Assembly (NCBI GenBank): GCA_005798285.1
Contig: SYKE01000020.1
Coordinates: 1-34,481, forward strand
Origin: Actinomycetota bacterium
GTDB taxonomy: Bacteria; Armatimonadota; SYMT01
Direction of reading: 5' to 3'
DNA length: 34,481 bases
The notes under the pieces are model-generated. The model had not been told where the DNA came from. It did not search any database and worked only from the letters and a program-made list of their open reading frames with translations. How positions within the stretch are numbered: position 1 is the stretch's first letter; every line of letters starts with the position of its first letter. This document shows positions 7,269 through 14,495 of the stretch, in pieces. A program made the position numbers and the translations under genes.

Positions 7269-9455
7269 TTATCCGGCGCCGGCCCCGGGCGCCACCGACT
7301 CAGGAGCAGGAGGCGTCTCGGAATGCCCGTTTGTGCCGTTGGATTCCCCCTCGATTCGGCTCGTCAACGGATGAACGAACGGTTCCGGATCTCCCAGGCT
7401 TTCGAGGTAGTAGCGAATGTTGGTCACAACGACGCCCTTCTTGAACAGCAGGGCGCCCTTCAGAATGAGCCCGTTCTGGTTGTGAAGGAACTTGGTCCAC
7501 CACTTCCGGGTGACGAACTCCGGCAGGATTATCGTGACCACGTCATCGTCGCGCTCTCGCTCCACTTCGTCGATGTAGCGCAGCAGGGGCTCCGTCAGGG
7601 CTCGGTAGGGTGAATTGAGGACCACTAACTCAATGTCGGGGACGAAGTGTTTCCAGCGGAGCAGGGTTTCTTCGGTCTTGGCGGGATCCACCTCCACATA
7701 GACGGCGCGAACGCTTCCCCTCATGGAGCGGGCGTACTGGAGCGCCGGCATCACGCCTCGGTGCACCCCCGGGACGACGACGAGCACGGTGTGCTGGAAT
7801 GGCCTCGGCCCCTCGAAGCGCTCCATCGTGAGGTGCTGGGCCACTTCCTGGTAATGGGCGCGGATGCGGAATTTCCCCCAGATGAGGCAGGGAATGGTGG
7901 CCATCACCATCCAGGCGCCGAGGTGGATCTCCAGCGGTTCCAGCAGGTTCGGATGGGCGACGGCACAGAACAGTGCCATCCCGGCAACCGATGCCGCTAC
8001 GAGCCCGCGCCCCATCCAGCGGTGGTACATCGAGATCAGCACGAAGGCCAGCGCGGTGAGGGTGAACCACACCCCGAGGATGCTGGTCAGCGGGTAGAAG
8101 CTGACCGGGTCACCCGCCATGAACTTGGTGACGGCGATGACGATCAGCACCACAAAAGTGGTCATGGCGCCCACGCCGTTCACCATGGCGCCCGACACCC
8201 AACCGGCGGGCCGCAGCCGGCACCAGCGAATCACCATGCCGAGCTGGCTCAGGGTGAACGAGATGAACACGCCGAGCGCGTACAGGGGGATGAGGTGGTG
8301 CGTGCTGGCGTTGAAGGCGATCACGGTGATCATCGACAGCAGAGAGAGGCCGATGATGCCGTTTGAAAAGACGAGGCGGTCTCCCACATTCGCCATCTGG
8401 CGCGGCAGGAAGCGATCCTGCGCCAGAAACATGCTCAACCGGGGGAAGTCCACAAACGCCGTGTTCGCCGCCAGGATGAGAATCATGGCGGTGGATCCCT
8501 GGATCACGAAATAGAACCAGCTTCTTCCGAACACGGCGTAGGCAATCTGAGAAACCACGGTTTGCCGGTGCTCGGTGGGTCCTTCCATGTCGGCCGGGAA
8601 CGGCACCACGTGCATCGAGTGGGCCAGGTAAGTGAGGCCCAGGAACATCGTGATCAGGATGATGCCCAGGATGCCCAGCACATTGGAGGCGTTCTTGGCT
8701 TCGGGCGGGCGAAACGCGGGGACACCGTCGGTGACCGCTTCCACGCCTGTCAGAGCGGTGCAGCCCGAGGAGAAAGCGCGGAGGATCAGGAAGAGGCTGA
8801 GCGATTCGCCCATGTTCTTCCACGACTCTTCCGGCGGCATCGGGGGGTGGAGATCGTGTCCCATCGCGATACGCGCAAAGCCCACCACCATCAGCACGGC
8901 GATGCTGGCGATGAACAGGTAGGTGGGCACCGCGAAGAGCATCCCAGACTCTTTCGCGCCCCTCAGGTTGGCGATGGCGATGAACGCGATGCACGCCATC
9001 GCAATCGGGATTTGCAGCGAGTGCACCTCCGGGAATGCGGAGGTGATGGCCGCCACGCCGGCTGAGATGCTCACGGCGACGGTGAGGATGTAGTCAATCA
9101 GCAGCGCCGAGGCCGCCGTGAGCCCCGCCAGGGTGCCCAGATTCTCCTTGGACACTCGATAGGCGCCGCCCCCCTGGGGATAGGCATGAATCGTCTGCCG
9201 ATAGGAGGTGGCCACGATGGCCAGCAGGGCGGCGATAGCCAGACCGATGGGCCAGGAGAGTTGGAGCGAACTCGACCCCACCGCAACCCCGGTGGTGACA
9301 AGCACCAGCAGGATCTCCTCGGTGGCGTAGCTGACGGATGAGAGCGCGTCGGATGCGAACACCGGCAGCGCGAGGTAATTGGGGAGGCGAGTGTGGTGCG
9401 CCAGAGTCGTCGGGAATGGATCCCCGAAGATCAGGCGACGTAGGGGGTGTGGCAT
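7269..9455 (-). CDS. KimA-like APC-superfamily potassium transporter
   Basis: Probable high-affinity K+/H+ importer of the inner membrane. The 728-aa protein has about 12 hydrophobic segments (residues 25-515) followed by a cytosolic domain with the alternating strand/helix pattern of a universal-stress-like fold (TVLVVVPGVHRG, VRAVYVEVDP, VTIILPEFV). From memory it matches Bacillus subtilis KimA (YdaO) closely along its length. FASDALSSVSY puts Asp36 and Tyr43 at KimA's own numbers, and SYRQTIHAYPQGGGAY, LIDYILTVAVSISAG and AFSSGCTALTGVEA cover the other ion-site regions. In KimA the cytosolic domain is the c-di-AMP inhibition site. It is longer than KimA by about 120 residues, mostly loop and tail. 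I do not recognise a c-di-AMP riboswitch in its 150-bp leader, which instead holds a terminator-like hairpin. A generic amino-acid permease is the alternative. Confidence 0.88.
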   Translation of the reverse strand: MPHPLRRLIFGDPFPTTLAHHTRLPNYLALPVFASDALSSVSYATEEILLVLVTTGVAVGSSSLQLSWPIGLAIAALLAIVATSYRQTIHAYPQGGGAYRVSKENLGTLAGLTAASALLIDYILTVAVSISAGVAAITSAFPEVHSLQIPIAMACIAFIAIANLRGAKESGMLFAVPTYLFIASIAVLMVVGFARIAMGHDLHPPMPPEESWKNMGESLSLFLILRAFSSGCTALTGVEAVTDGVPAFRPPEAKNASNVLGILGIILITMFLGLTYLAHSMHVVPFPADMEGPTEHRQTVVSQIAYAVFGRSWFYFVIQGSTAMILILAANTAFVDFPRLSMFLAQDRFLPRQMANVGDRLVFSNGIIGLSLLSMITVIAFNASTHHLIPLYALGVFISFTLSQLGMVIRWCRLRPAGWVSGAMVNGVGAMTTFVVLIVIAVTKFMAGDPVSFYPLTSILGVWFTLTALAFVLISMYHRWMGRGLVAASVAGMALFCAVAHPNLLEPLEIHLGAWMVMATIPCLIWGKFRIRAHYQEVAQHLTMERFEGPRPFQHTVLVVVPGVHRGVMPALQYARSMRGSVRAVYVEVDPAKTEETLLRWKHFVPDIELVVLNSPYRALTEPLLRYIDEVERERDDDVVTIILPEFVTRKWWTKFLHNQNGLILKGALLFKKGVVVTNIRYYLESLGDPEPFVHPLTSRIEGESNGTNGHSETPPAPESVAPGAGAG

Positions 9456-9522
9456 ATTCGATTACCTACCGGGAGGCCCGCTCGACCCGAGAATTCATGC
9501 ACTCGCGGTCGATACAAGAATC

Positions 9523-9558
9523 TCGCGGGTCGACCCCCCAGTTGGGATCGACCCGCGA
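9523..9558 (-). terminator. Hairpin between hydrolase and transporter genes
   Basis: TCGCGGGTCGA (9523-9533) and TCGACCCGCGA (9548-9558) form an 11-bp perfect stem, with extra CCC/GGG pairing possible inside the loop. It is 53 bp past the hydrolase stop and 67 bp before the KimA-like start on the minus strand, so it most likely terminates the hydrolase transcript. It could also act as a leader structure for the transporter. Confidence 0.55.
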
Positions 9559-9611
9559 AGCATCGCCTGTTGAGCTTCCGGCCCAGCGCCGCGCACGGCG
9601 CACTCCACTTC

Positions 9612-10712
9612 CTAAGCTGCCGGCCGTTTCAGCCAGCGATCCATCCAATCCAGCATGGCGTTGACTTCCGCCAGGAGCTGGAACACGTTCGTCGGGGCAT
9701 GCGTGAGCCCCGGCGCGATGCGAAAATCGACTCGGTCCACCGCGTTCACTTCCTGATAGCGGCTGCGAACCCGATTGTAAACCTGCTTGGCGCCTTCGAT
9801 GGGAAAGAGTTCGTCCAGTTCGTGGCTCAGAATGAGCAGCGGTCGGGGAGCAATCTGCGGAATGACGTTCGCGGCGTCGAACCGGTCCAGCATACCCGGG
9901 ACCAGACGATTCCACGCGCTTTTCAGCACCTTGCTGTTGATCTCGTTCTCTCCCAGGTCTTTGGCGTACTCCTTGAACACCGGCTCGAAAAGCTTGATTC
10001 GGAGTTGGGCGTTGGGGAGATCGGCGTTGGAGAGTGTCTCGCCGAAGTTGGTGACGCCGATGATGGGCACCGCCACCCGAATTCGCTCATCGGCCGCGCT
10101 GGTGAGCCAGGTCAGAATTCCACCCTCGGAGAAACCGGTCATGCCGATCTTTTCGGGATCCACGTCCGGCCGGGTTTGCAGGTAGTCGATCAGGCGAATC
10201 AGATCGAAAGCGGTGTCGTAGAGGAAGGGGTTGCCCTTGCCGCCCTTCAGCGCCGCGATCATTGCCGCCTCCAGGGAGGTGCCGTTCTGGCGCTCGCCGC
10301 GGAAGCGACCGTCGATGGCCACCACGACGAAACCTCGCTGGGCCATCGTCTGGTAGAGGAAGGAGAACGCGGGGTAATCCTTGGTGCCGCCCAGGAAGTG
10401 CTGCACGATGACGGCGGGATAGCGTCCCTCGGCCTTCGGGCGATGCACCAGTACGAAGACATCCTGTCCCGGCTCCGAGGTGAAGCGGACGCGCTCCTGG
10501 ATCACCTCGCCGACCGTCATCTCGGAGGTTTTCTGCGCATTGAGGATGGCCGTCGCGTGGGAGCCGATCAGCGTCTTCCGAAGGTCGTCGCGCAGGGCGG
10601 CCACGCCCTGGGCTCGGCAGCCGAGCGCCAGAAGTCCGCTGAAGAGAGTCGCCGCCACGACCAATGGCGTGAAGCGATGACGGAACGTGGTAAACATCGA
10701 TTTCGACTTCAT
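9612..10712 (-). CDS. Exported alpha/beta hydrolase (dienelactone-hydrolase/prolyl-oligopeptidase-like)
   Basis: A 366-aa serine hydrolase. The N-terminus MKSKSMFTTFRHRF plus a hydrophobic run ending ALGCRAQG is an export signal, possibly a lipoprotein with an imperfect lipobox (Cys32). The catalytic triad is readable: Ser195 in GFSEGG, Asp300 in SHELDELFP and His338 in GLTHAP. HFLGGTKDYP near 105-114 supplies the oxyanion-side loop. The open frame continues upstream to 11174 but that part overlaps the radical SAM gene and has no protein-like character, so ATG at 10712 is chosen; a G-rich stretch lies 8-15 nt before it. The gene follows the radical SAM gene by 56 bp with a small hairpin between them. 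Substrate unknown: an ester, acetylated sugar or peptide. Confidence 0.85.
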   Translation of the reverse strand: MKSKSMFTTFRHRFTPLVVAATLFSGLLALGCRAQGVAALRDDLRKTLIGSHATAILNAQKTSEMTVGEVIQERVRFTSEPGQDVFVLVHRPKAEGRYPAVIVQHFLGGTKDYPAFSFLYQTMAQRGFVVVAIDGRFRGERQNGTSLEAAMIAALKGGKGNPFLYDTAFDLIRLIDYLQTRPDVDPEKIGMTGFSEGGILTWLTSAADERIRVAVPIIGVTNFGETLSNADLPNAQLRIKLFEPVFKEYAKDLGENEINSKVLKSAWNRLVPGMLDRFDAANVIPQIAPRPLLILSHELDELFPIEGAKQVYNRVRSRYQEVNAVDRVDFRIAPGLTHAPTNVFQLLAEVNAMLDWMDRWLKRPAA

Positions 10713-10723
10713 CTGGTAACCCC

Positions 10724-10742
10724 GCCCGCCGTTCCGGCGGGC
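10724..10742 (-). promoter_or_regulatory. Short GC hairpin just upstream of the hydrolase start
   Basis: GCCCGCCG and CGGCGGGC form a perfect 8-bp stem with a 3-nt loop (10724-10742). It lies 26 bp after the radical SAM stop and 11 bp before the hydrolase ATG on the minus strand. It could terminate the upstream gene or limit ribosome access to the hydrolase. Confidence 0.4.
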
Positions 10743-10768
10743 CCCCGACCAAGATGCGACAGGATCAG

Positions 10769-11893
10769 TCAGTCTCTCCGAAAGAAGGCGCAGCACCGAG
10801 CGCAAACGGGATAGGGACCGGCATCGGTCAACCTCCGTCGATGCGCTCGAAACGCGTCTCCGTTCCAGATCTCCCCAAAACTCTGTTCTAACAGATTCCC
10901 GCACGTCAACTCGAAACAGGGCGAGACATCCCCGTTCGGCAAGACGTCGGTGCTGGTCCACGCGCACATCGGCGTCCCTGAGTGGGTAAACGCTTCCGGC
11001 TCGCCGTAGTAGCGGTGGATTTGCTCGCGATTCAACTCCGGGTAGACCATCACCGGGATGCCGAGCGATCCGTCGTTGAGACGTCGAACCAGCTCCCAGA
11101 GGGCATCGGGATGCTCCACCATGGTGGAGGTGCCGCCGATGCGCTCGTAGTTGAGTGGAAAACAGTCGCCCCAATGAGAATTATGGCGATTCACCATTTC
11201 CCGGGTCAGAAACCAGAAGTGCTGGAAGTTCAACACCTCGGCGCCGAATCGCCGGGCAACGGCCGCCATGTCCTGGGCGGACTGCCAGGTGGCCTCGGTG
11301 AGGGCGGTGTTCAGCACCAGGATGGGCATTCGCCGCCCTGCCTTCGATCGCAGGGCCTCGATCCCTGCCAGTGCGCGCGTGAAAGCGCCGGCCTTTCCGC
11401 GCACTGAGTCGTGCACCGCTTCGGGCCCGTCGATGGAGAGAATGAGCATGTCCGGCGGCTCGGCGGCAAGCTCGGCGGCGCGTCGTTCGAGGAGCGTGCC
11501 GTTGGTGGTGAGCACGCACCGGAGCCCGCACGCCCGAATTCGTGCCAGAAGCCGGGGAAGTTCCGGATACATCAAGGGCTCGCCTCCCGTGAGGCAGAGA
11601 TACGGCCGATAGGGAGCGACTTCGTCGATCACGCGCTCCCAGTCTTCGATGTCCATCCAATCGCGGCCGCCGAAGACATCTCCGTTGGCGACGAAGCGGC
11701 AGAACCCGCAGCGCAGATTGCAGCGAAGGGTGGGCTTCAGGGTGACGTACTGGGGGCCGGGGCTGAACTCGGGTCGGCGGGAGCGCTCCACGGCTGCGCG
11801 GGTCGCGCGAAATCGATTCTCGACGTACCAGGCGAGCAGCGCCGGGTGCTGAGCGGCGATGCGCATGGCGGACGTGAGCGTCACGAGGCGCAT
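10769..11893 (-). CDS. Radical SAM protein with SPASM-like C-terminus
   Basis: A cytosolic 374-aa S-adenosylmethionine radical enzyme. The [4Fe-4S] site CxxxCxxC is C58-N-L-R-C62-G-F-C65 within KPTLRCNLRCGFCRF. SAM-binding elements follow: LTGGEPLMYPE, LTTNGTLL and ILSIDGPEAVHDSVRG. The C-terminal part has PMCAWTSTDVLPNGDVSPC, then ...FELTCGNL, SFGEIWNGDAFRAHRR and PVCARCC. This is the Cys spacing and the 'NGDVxPC...GN...iWn...fr' pattern of SPASM domains that hold auxiliary clusters. SPASM enzymes often modify peptides, but I see no short precursor gene next to it, so the substrate is unknown. ATG at 11893 is the longest plausible start; 11866 is an alternative. It reads divergently from the stress protein gene at 12041. 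Confidence 0.87.
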   Translation of the reverse strand: MRLVTLTSAMRIAAQHPALLAWYVENRFRATRAAVERSRRPEFSPGPQYVTLKPTLRCNLRCGFCRFVANGDVFGGRDWMDIEDWERVIDEVAPYRPYLCLTGGEPLMYPELPRLLARIRACGLRCVLTTNGTLLERRAAELAAEPPDMLILSIDGPEAVHDSVRGKAGAFTRALAGIEALRSKAGRRMPILVLNTALTEATWQSAQDMAAVARRFGAEVLNFQHFWFLTREMVNRHNSHWGDCFPLNYERIGGTSTMVEHPDALWELVRRLNDGSLGIPVMVYPELNREQIHRYYGEPEAFTHSGTPMCAWTSTDVLPNGDVSPCFELTCGNLLEQSFGEIWNGDAFRAHRRRLTDAGPYPVCARCCAFFRRD

Positions 11894-11985
11894 TCATCTC
11901 CGTTGTTCGACATCCGGTCCACGACCCTTCGAACCCGGCTCCGCCATCCGGAACCGCTTCCTGAACAGGGTAACATGTTTAGGTC

Positions 11986-12016
11986 GTGAACCTTTGTGTG
12001 AACCTGTCTGTGAACC
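11986..12016 (+). promoter_or_regulatory. Three GTGAACC direct repeats at 12-bp spacing
   Basis: GTGAACC occurs at 11986-11992, 11998-12004 and 12010-12016, exactly 12 bp apart, ending 24 bp before the start of the universal stress gene. Tandem direct repeats near one helical turn apart are typical of sites for OmpR/PhoB-type regulators, though those usually have 11-bp phasing. TAACATGTTTA lies just upstream. Binding is inferred. Confidence 0.45.
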
Positions 12017-12040
12017 CCTTGTTCTTCGTCGGGAGCGCCC

Positions 12041-12940
12041 ATGCACACCGCCGCGCCGCAGTTTTCCGAGATTTTGCACGCCACCGATTTCTCCGAAGGG
12101 GAAATGCGCGCCTTTGCCCACTCGCTGCGGATCGCACTCGCCGCACGGGCGACCCTCACCTTGCTCCATATCTCGAGCATGGATGAAGAGACGGATTGGT
12201 CCGACTTTCCGCATGTCCGAACGATTCTGGAGCAGTGGGGACACTTGCAGCACGGATCGAATCGGGCGGACGTGGCCGCGGTGGGGTTGTCGGTGGAGAA
12301 GATGCGGCGTCGGGGGGACTCCGTGGATGAGATCCTGGCCCATCTTTCGGCGTACTCGACGGATCTGTTGGTGTTCTCGAACCACCAGCGGCGGGGATGG
12401 GATCGCTTTCGGCGGCGCCACGTTTCGCTTCAGGTGTCGCGCCGGGCGGGCCAATGCACCCTCTTCGTTCCCCGGCATCAACCCGGATTTGTCTCGCTCC
12501 GCACCGGACAGGTGCGACTGGCGGATGTCCTGATTCCCGCAGCGACCACGCCCGACCCCTCGGCTGCGATCCAAACTGCGCACTATCTGGCCGGGCTCCT
12601 CGGCGCTGCGCCCCGCTTCACGCTGCTGCACGTGGGTGAGGAGCAGCCGGCGCTGGCTCACATGGCGCGCCGTCCCGGCGAGGAATGCGCATGGCTCTGC
12701 CGACGAGGCCCGGTCGTCGACACGATCCTCTCCACCGCCGAAGAGCAGGGTTCGGAACTGATCGTGATGGCAACCGAGGGCGCCCACAGCTTCATGGATT
12801 CAGTTTTGGGGAGCACCACCGAGCGGATCGTACACGAAGCGCCCTGCCCGGTGCTGGCCGTGCCGGTGGCCCTGCTCACCCCGCAGCCGGTGCTGCCCGC
12901 TCGAGAGTCCTCACTTGTGGGGGTCCCGCAGCCGACCTGA
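12041..12940 (+). CDS. Tandem-domain universal stress protein (UspA family)
   Basis: A 299-aa cytosolic protein made of two Usp folds. Domain 1 (about residues 8-145) has ILHATDFSEGEMRAFAHSL and LLVFSNHQRRGWDRF. Domain 2 (about 160-280) has RLADVLIPAATT and ends with IVMATEGAHSFMDSVLGST followed by APCPVLAVP. That last segment fits the ATP-binding G-2x-G-9x-G(S/T) element approximately, with one Gly replaced, while domain 1 has lost it. GGGAG lies 5 nt before the ATG. Usp proteins bind nucleotides and modulate stress survival; the partner here is unknown. The upstream region holds three phased direct repeats, so this gene looks specifically regulated. The KimA-like transporter 2.6 kb away also carries a Usp-like domain, though nothing ties the two together. 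Confidence 0.88.
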   Translation: MHTAAPQFSEILHATDFSEGEMRAFAHSLRIALAARATLTLLHISSMDEETDWSDFPHVRTILEQWGHLQHGSNRADVAAVGLSVEKMRRRGDSVDEILAHLSAYSTDLLVFSNHQRRGWDRFRRRHVSLQVSRRAGQCTLFVPRHQPGFVSLRTGQVRLADVLIPAATTPDPSAAIQTAHYLAGLLGAAPRFTLLHVGEEQPALAHMARRPGEECAWLCRRGPVVDTILSTAEEQGSELIVMATEGAHSFMDSVLGSTTERIVHEAPCPVLAVPVALLTPQPVLPARESSLVGVPQPT

Positions 12941-12958
12941 TTGGGGCCTCGACAGGGC

Positions 12959-14236
12959 TCATGGGCGTAGCATGCGGCCGGCGCCCGCTCGACCCTGGGG
13001 CGAGTTCGGCCGGCGCACGCCGCCCCGGGGCGGCGCTCCACGGGGCGCCGGCGGGTTCATCCGGCCGGCGCCCGGGTTGGGTTTCCGGTCGGGCGTCTGT
13101 CCTGGGGGTCCGTTGGGCCGTCCGCCGCCAGGGAAGGCCCCTGGGCGCAGACCTTGGGCGGGACCTCTCATCGGTCCGCCGCCGACCTTGCCGCCCGGAA
13201 TGGGCTGCGGTCGTCGGAAGCGATCCTGCCAGAAGCGGGGCTTACCGGCCCGGCGGAACGGCCACACCCGATCGGTTTCCTCCAGAAGCGCCATCCAGCG
13301 GGAGTGTTTGGTCGCGAGCTGCGCCGCCCGACGAGCCCCCCAGCGGGCGGCTCGGAGTCGCCGTGCGGGGAGGCGCCACTCCTCGCCTTCGCGAATGCTG
13401 GCAGGCGGCTGGGTTCCCGTCGGATCGACCACGTCCACCTGGCCCTCGGCGGTGGTGAGGTTGAACTCGCCCTCCTCATCCGCCTCGATCTCAAACTCCG
13501 TGCCGCGCACCGAGGCCACGACATCCTGTCCCGACACCTCGAATCTGGAGCCGGCAGGCACGCTCCGCACCGCGAACCACACCTTCCCGCTGGAAACCTG
13601 GGTTCGCTGCACACCGCTCCGATTGTCCGGGACGTCCGGCACGAGGATACGGGTGTTTTCCTGCATCAAGACAACGCTGCGATCTTCCAGCGAGAGGATC
13701 GCGGCGCCGGCGGGTCCGGTCTCGATCTGGTCGCCCACGGCGAAGCTGTCGCCGCTCTTGAGCGATGTGGGAACCCCCTTCGCCGGGGTGCGCCTGACCG
13801 GTCCGCGGGCGGAGATGCACTTCAGGGCCTGAGGAGCGCCCTGTCGGGAGAGCGGCGCCGAAAACGTGAGGTTTTCCCCTCCCACATTCATGAGCTGGAG
13901 GGACAGCTTTGGCGCTCCACCCTCCACCACCGCGCTGAAGCCGCCTGAGATCGGTCGGGACTGCGCGCCGCGTCGAGCAACTCCTCGCGCCGTGCCGCGG
14001 TATTCGCTTCCCACTCGGGTTCCCGCGAGCTCCAACTCGATCGTGGCCCGCGCGGTATCGCCCCTCGCTGTGCCCGTCGCCTTCTGTCCATCCACCAGCA
14101 GGCGGAGGAGCACGTTCCCCGACTGGCCCGTCCACTCCACGGGATCGGCGCGGCCGGCCGAGGCCAGCGCCAGCGCCGCGAATAGAGCCGCGAGCCGGAG
14201 AAGGCGAGTGGGGCGGGGCATCACGGCGGCAAGCAT
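12959..14236 (-). CDS. Exported FecR-domain protein with Arg/Gly/Pro-rich tail
   Basis: A 425-aa exported protein. A signal peptide (about 1-30, ending ASAGRA) leads into a beta-rich region (31-135) whose pattern (ATIELELAGTRVGSEYRGTARG) is seen in other secreted proteins. A FecR domain follows (about 155-270: SGDSFAVGDQIETGPAGAAIL, VASVRGTEFEIEAD, GQVDVVDPTG). From about 330 the chain becomes strongly basic and low-complexity (GGGPMRGPAQGLRPGAFPGGG), ending GRMLRP. FecR proteins normally relay a signal to an ECF sigma factor, but no sigma factor gene is in the window, and this copy has a cleavable signal instead of a spanning helix. Such stand-alone FecR domains probably act as extracytoplasmic binding modules. 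GAGG 7 nt before ATG 14236 supports that start over 14221. It converges on the stress gene with an 18-bp gap. Confidence 0.82.
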   Translation of the reverse strand: MLAAVMPRPTRLLRLAALFAALALASAGRADPVEWTGQSGNVLLRLLVDGQKATGTARGDTARATIELELAGTRVGSEYRGTARGVARRGAQSRPISGGFSAVVEGGAPKLSLQLMNVGGENLTFSAPLSRQGAPQALKCISARGPVRRTPAKGVPTSLKSGDSFAVGDQIETGPAGAAILSLEDRSVVLMQENTRILVPDVPDNRSGVQRTQVSSGKVWFAVRSVPAGSRFEVSGQDVVASVRGTEFEIEADEEGEFNLTTAEGQVDVVDPTGTQPPASIREGEEWRLPARRLRAARWGARRAAQLATKHSRWMALLEETDRVWPFRRAGKPRFWQDRFRRPQPIPGGKVGGGPMRGPAQGLRPGAFPGGGRPNGPPGQTPDRKPNPGAGRMNPPAPRGAPPRGGVRRPNSPQGRAGAGRMLRP

Positions 14237-14495
14237 CGGCGGGCCTCAGGGGAGTTCGTTCTGGATTGGTGCCGCCGTCTCAGACGTCGAACGCCCGGAT
14301 GCGGCTGTGCGATTCTACACACACATGGCGCTCCCGGCGTCAGCCGTCAGGCGTGCAGGCGCCCCCGGCCTTGCCGCCTCTTACCGTGCAAACCGCAGTT
14401 CGGTGCACGATCTCGGGACTTCGGGAAGGGCAGAGCGCGAGGCTCGGTGGAATGATTGCTGACCTCCCAGACCGTTTCCGCCGAGACAACGATCC

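Noticed and set aside
9456-9620. c-di-AMP (ydaO) riboswitch in the KimA-like leader
   Set aside because: The region shows one simple 11-bp hairpin and none of the conserved core that I could recognise; a covariance search would be decisive.
9447-10814. 455-aa plus-strand open frame opposite the hydrolase
   Set aside because: Shadow frame; the minus strand has a signal peptide and catalytic triad.
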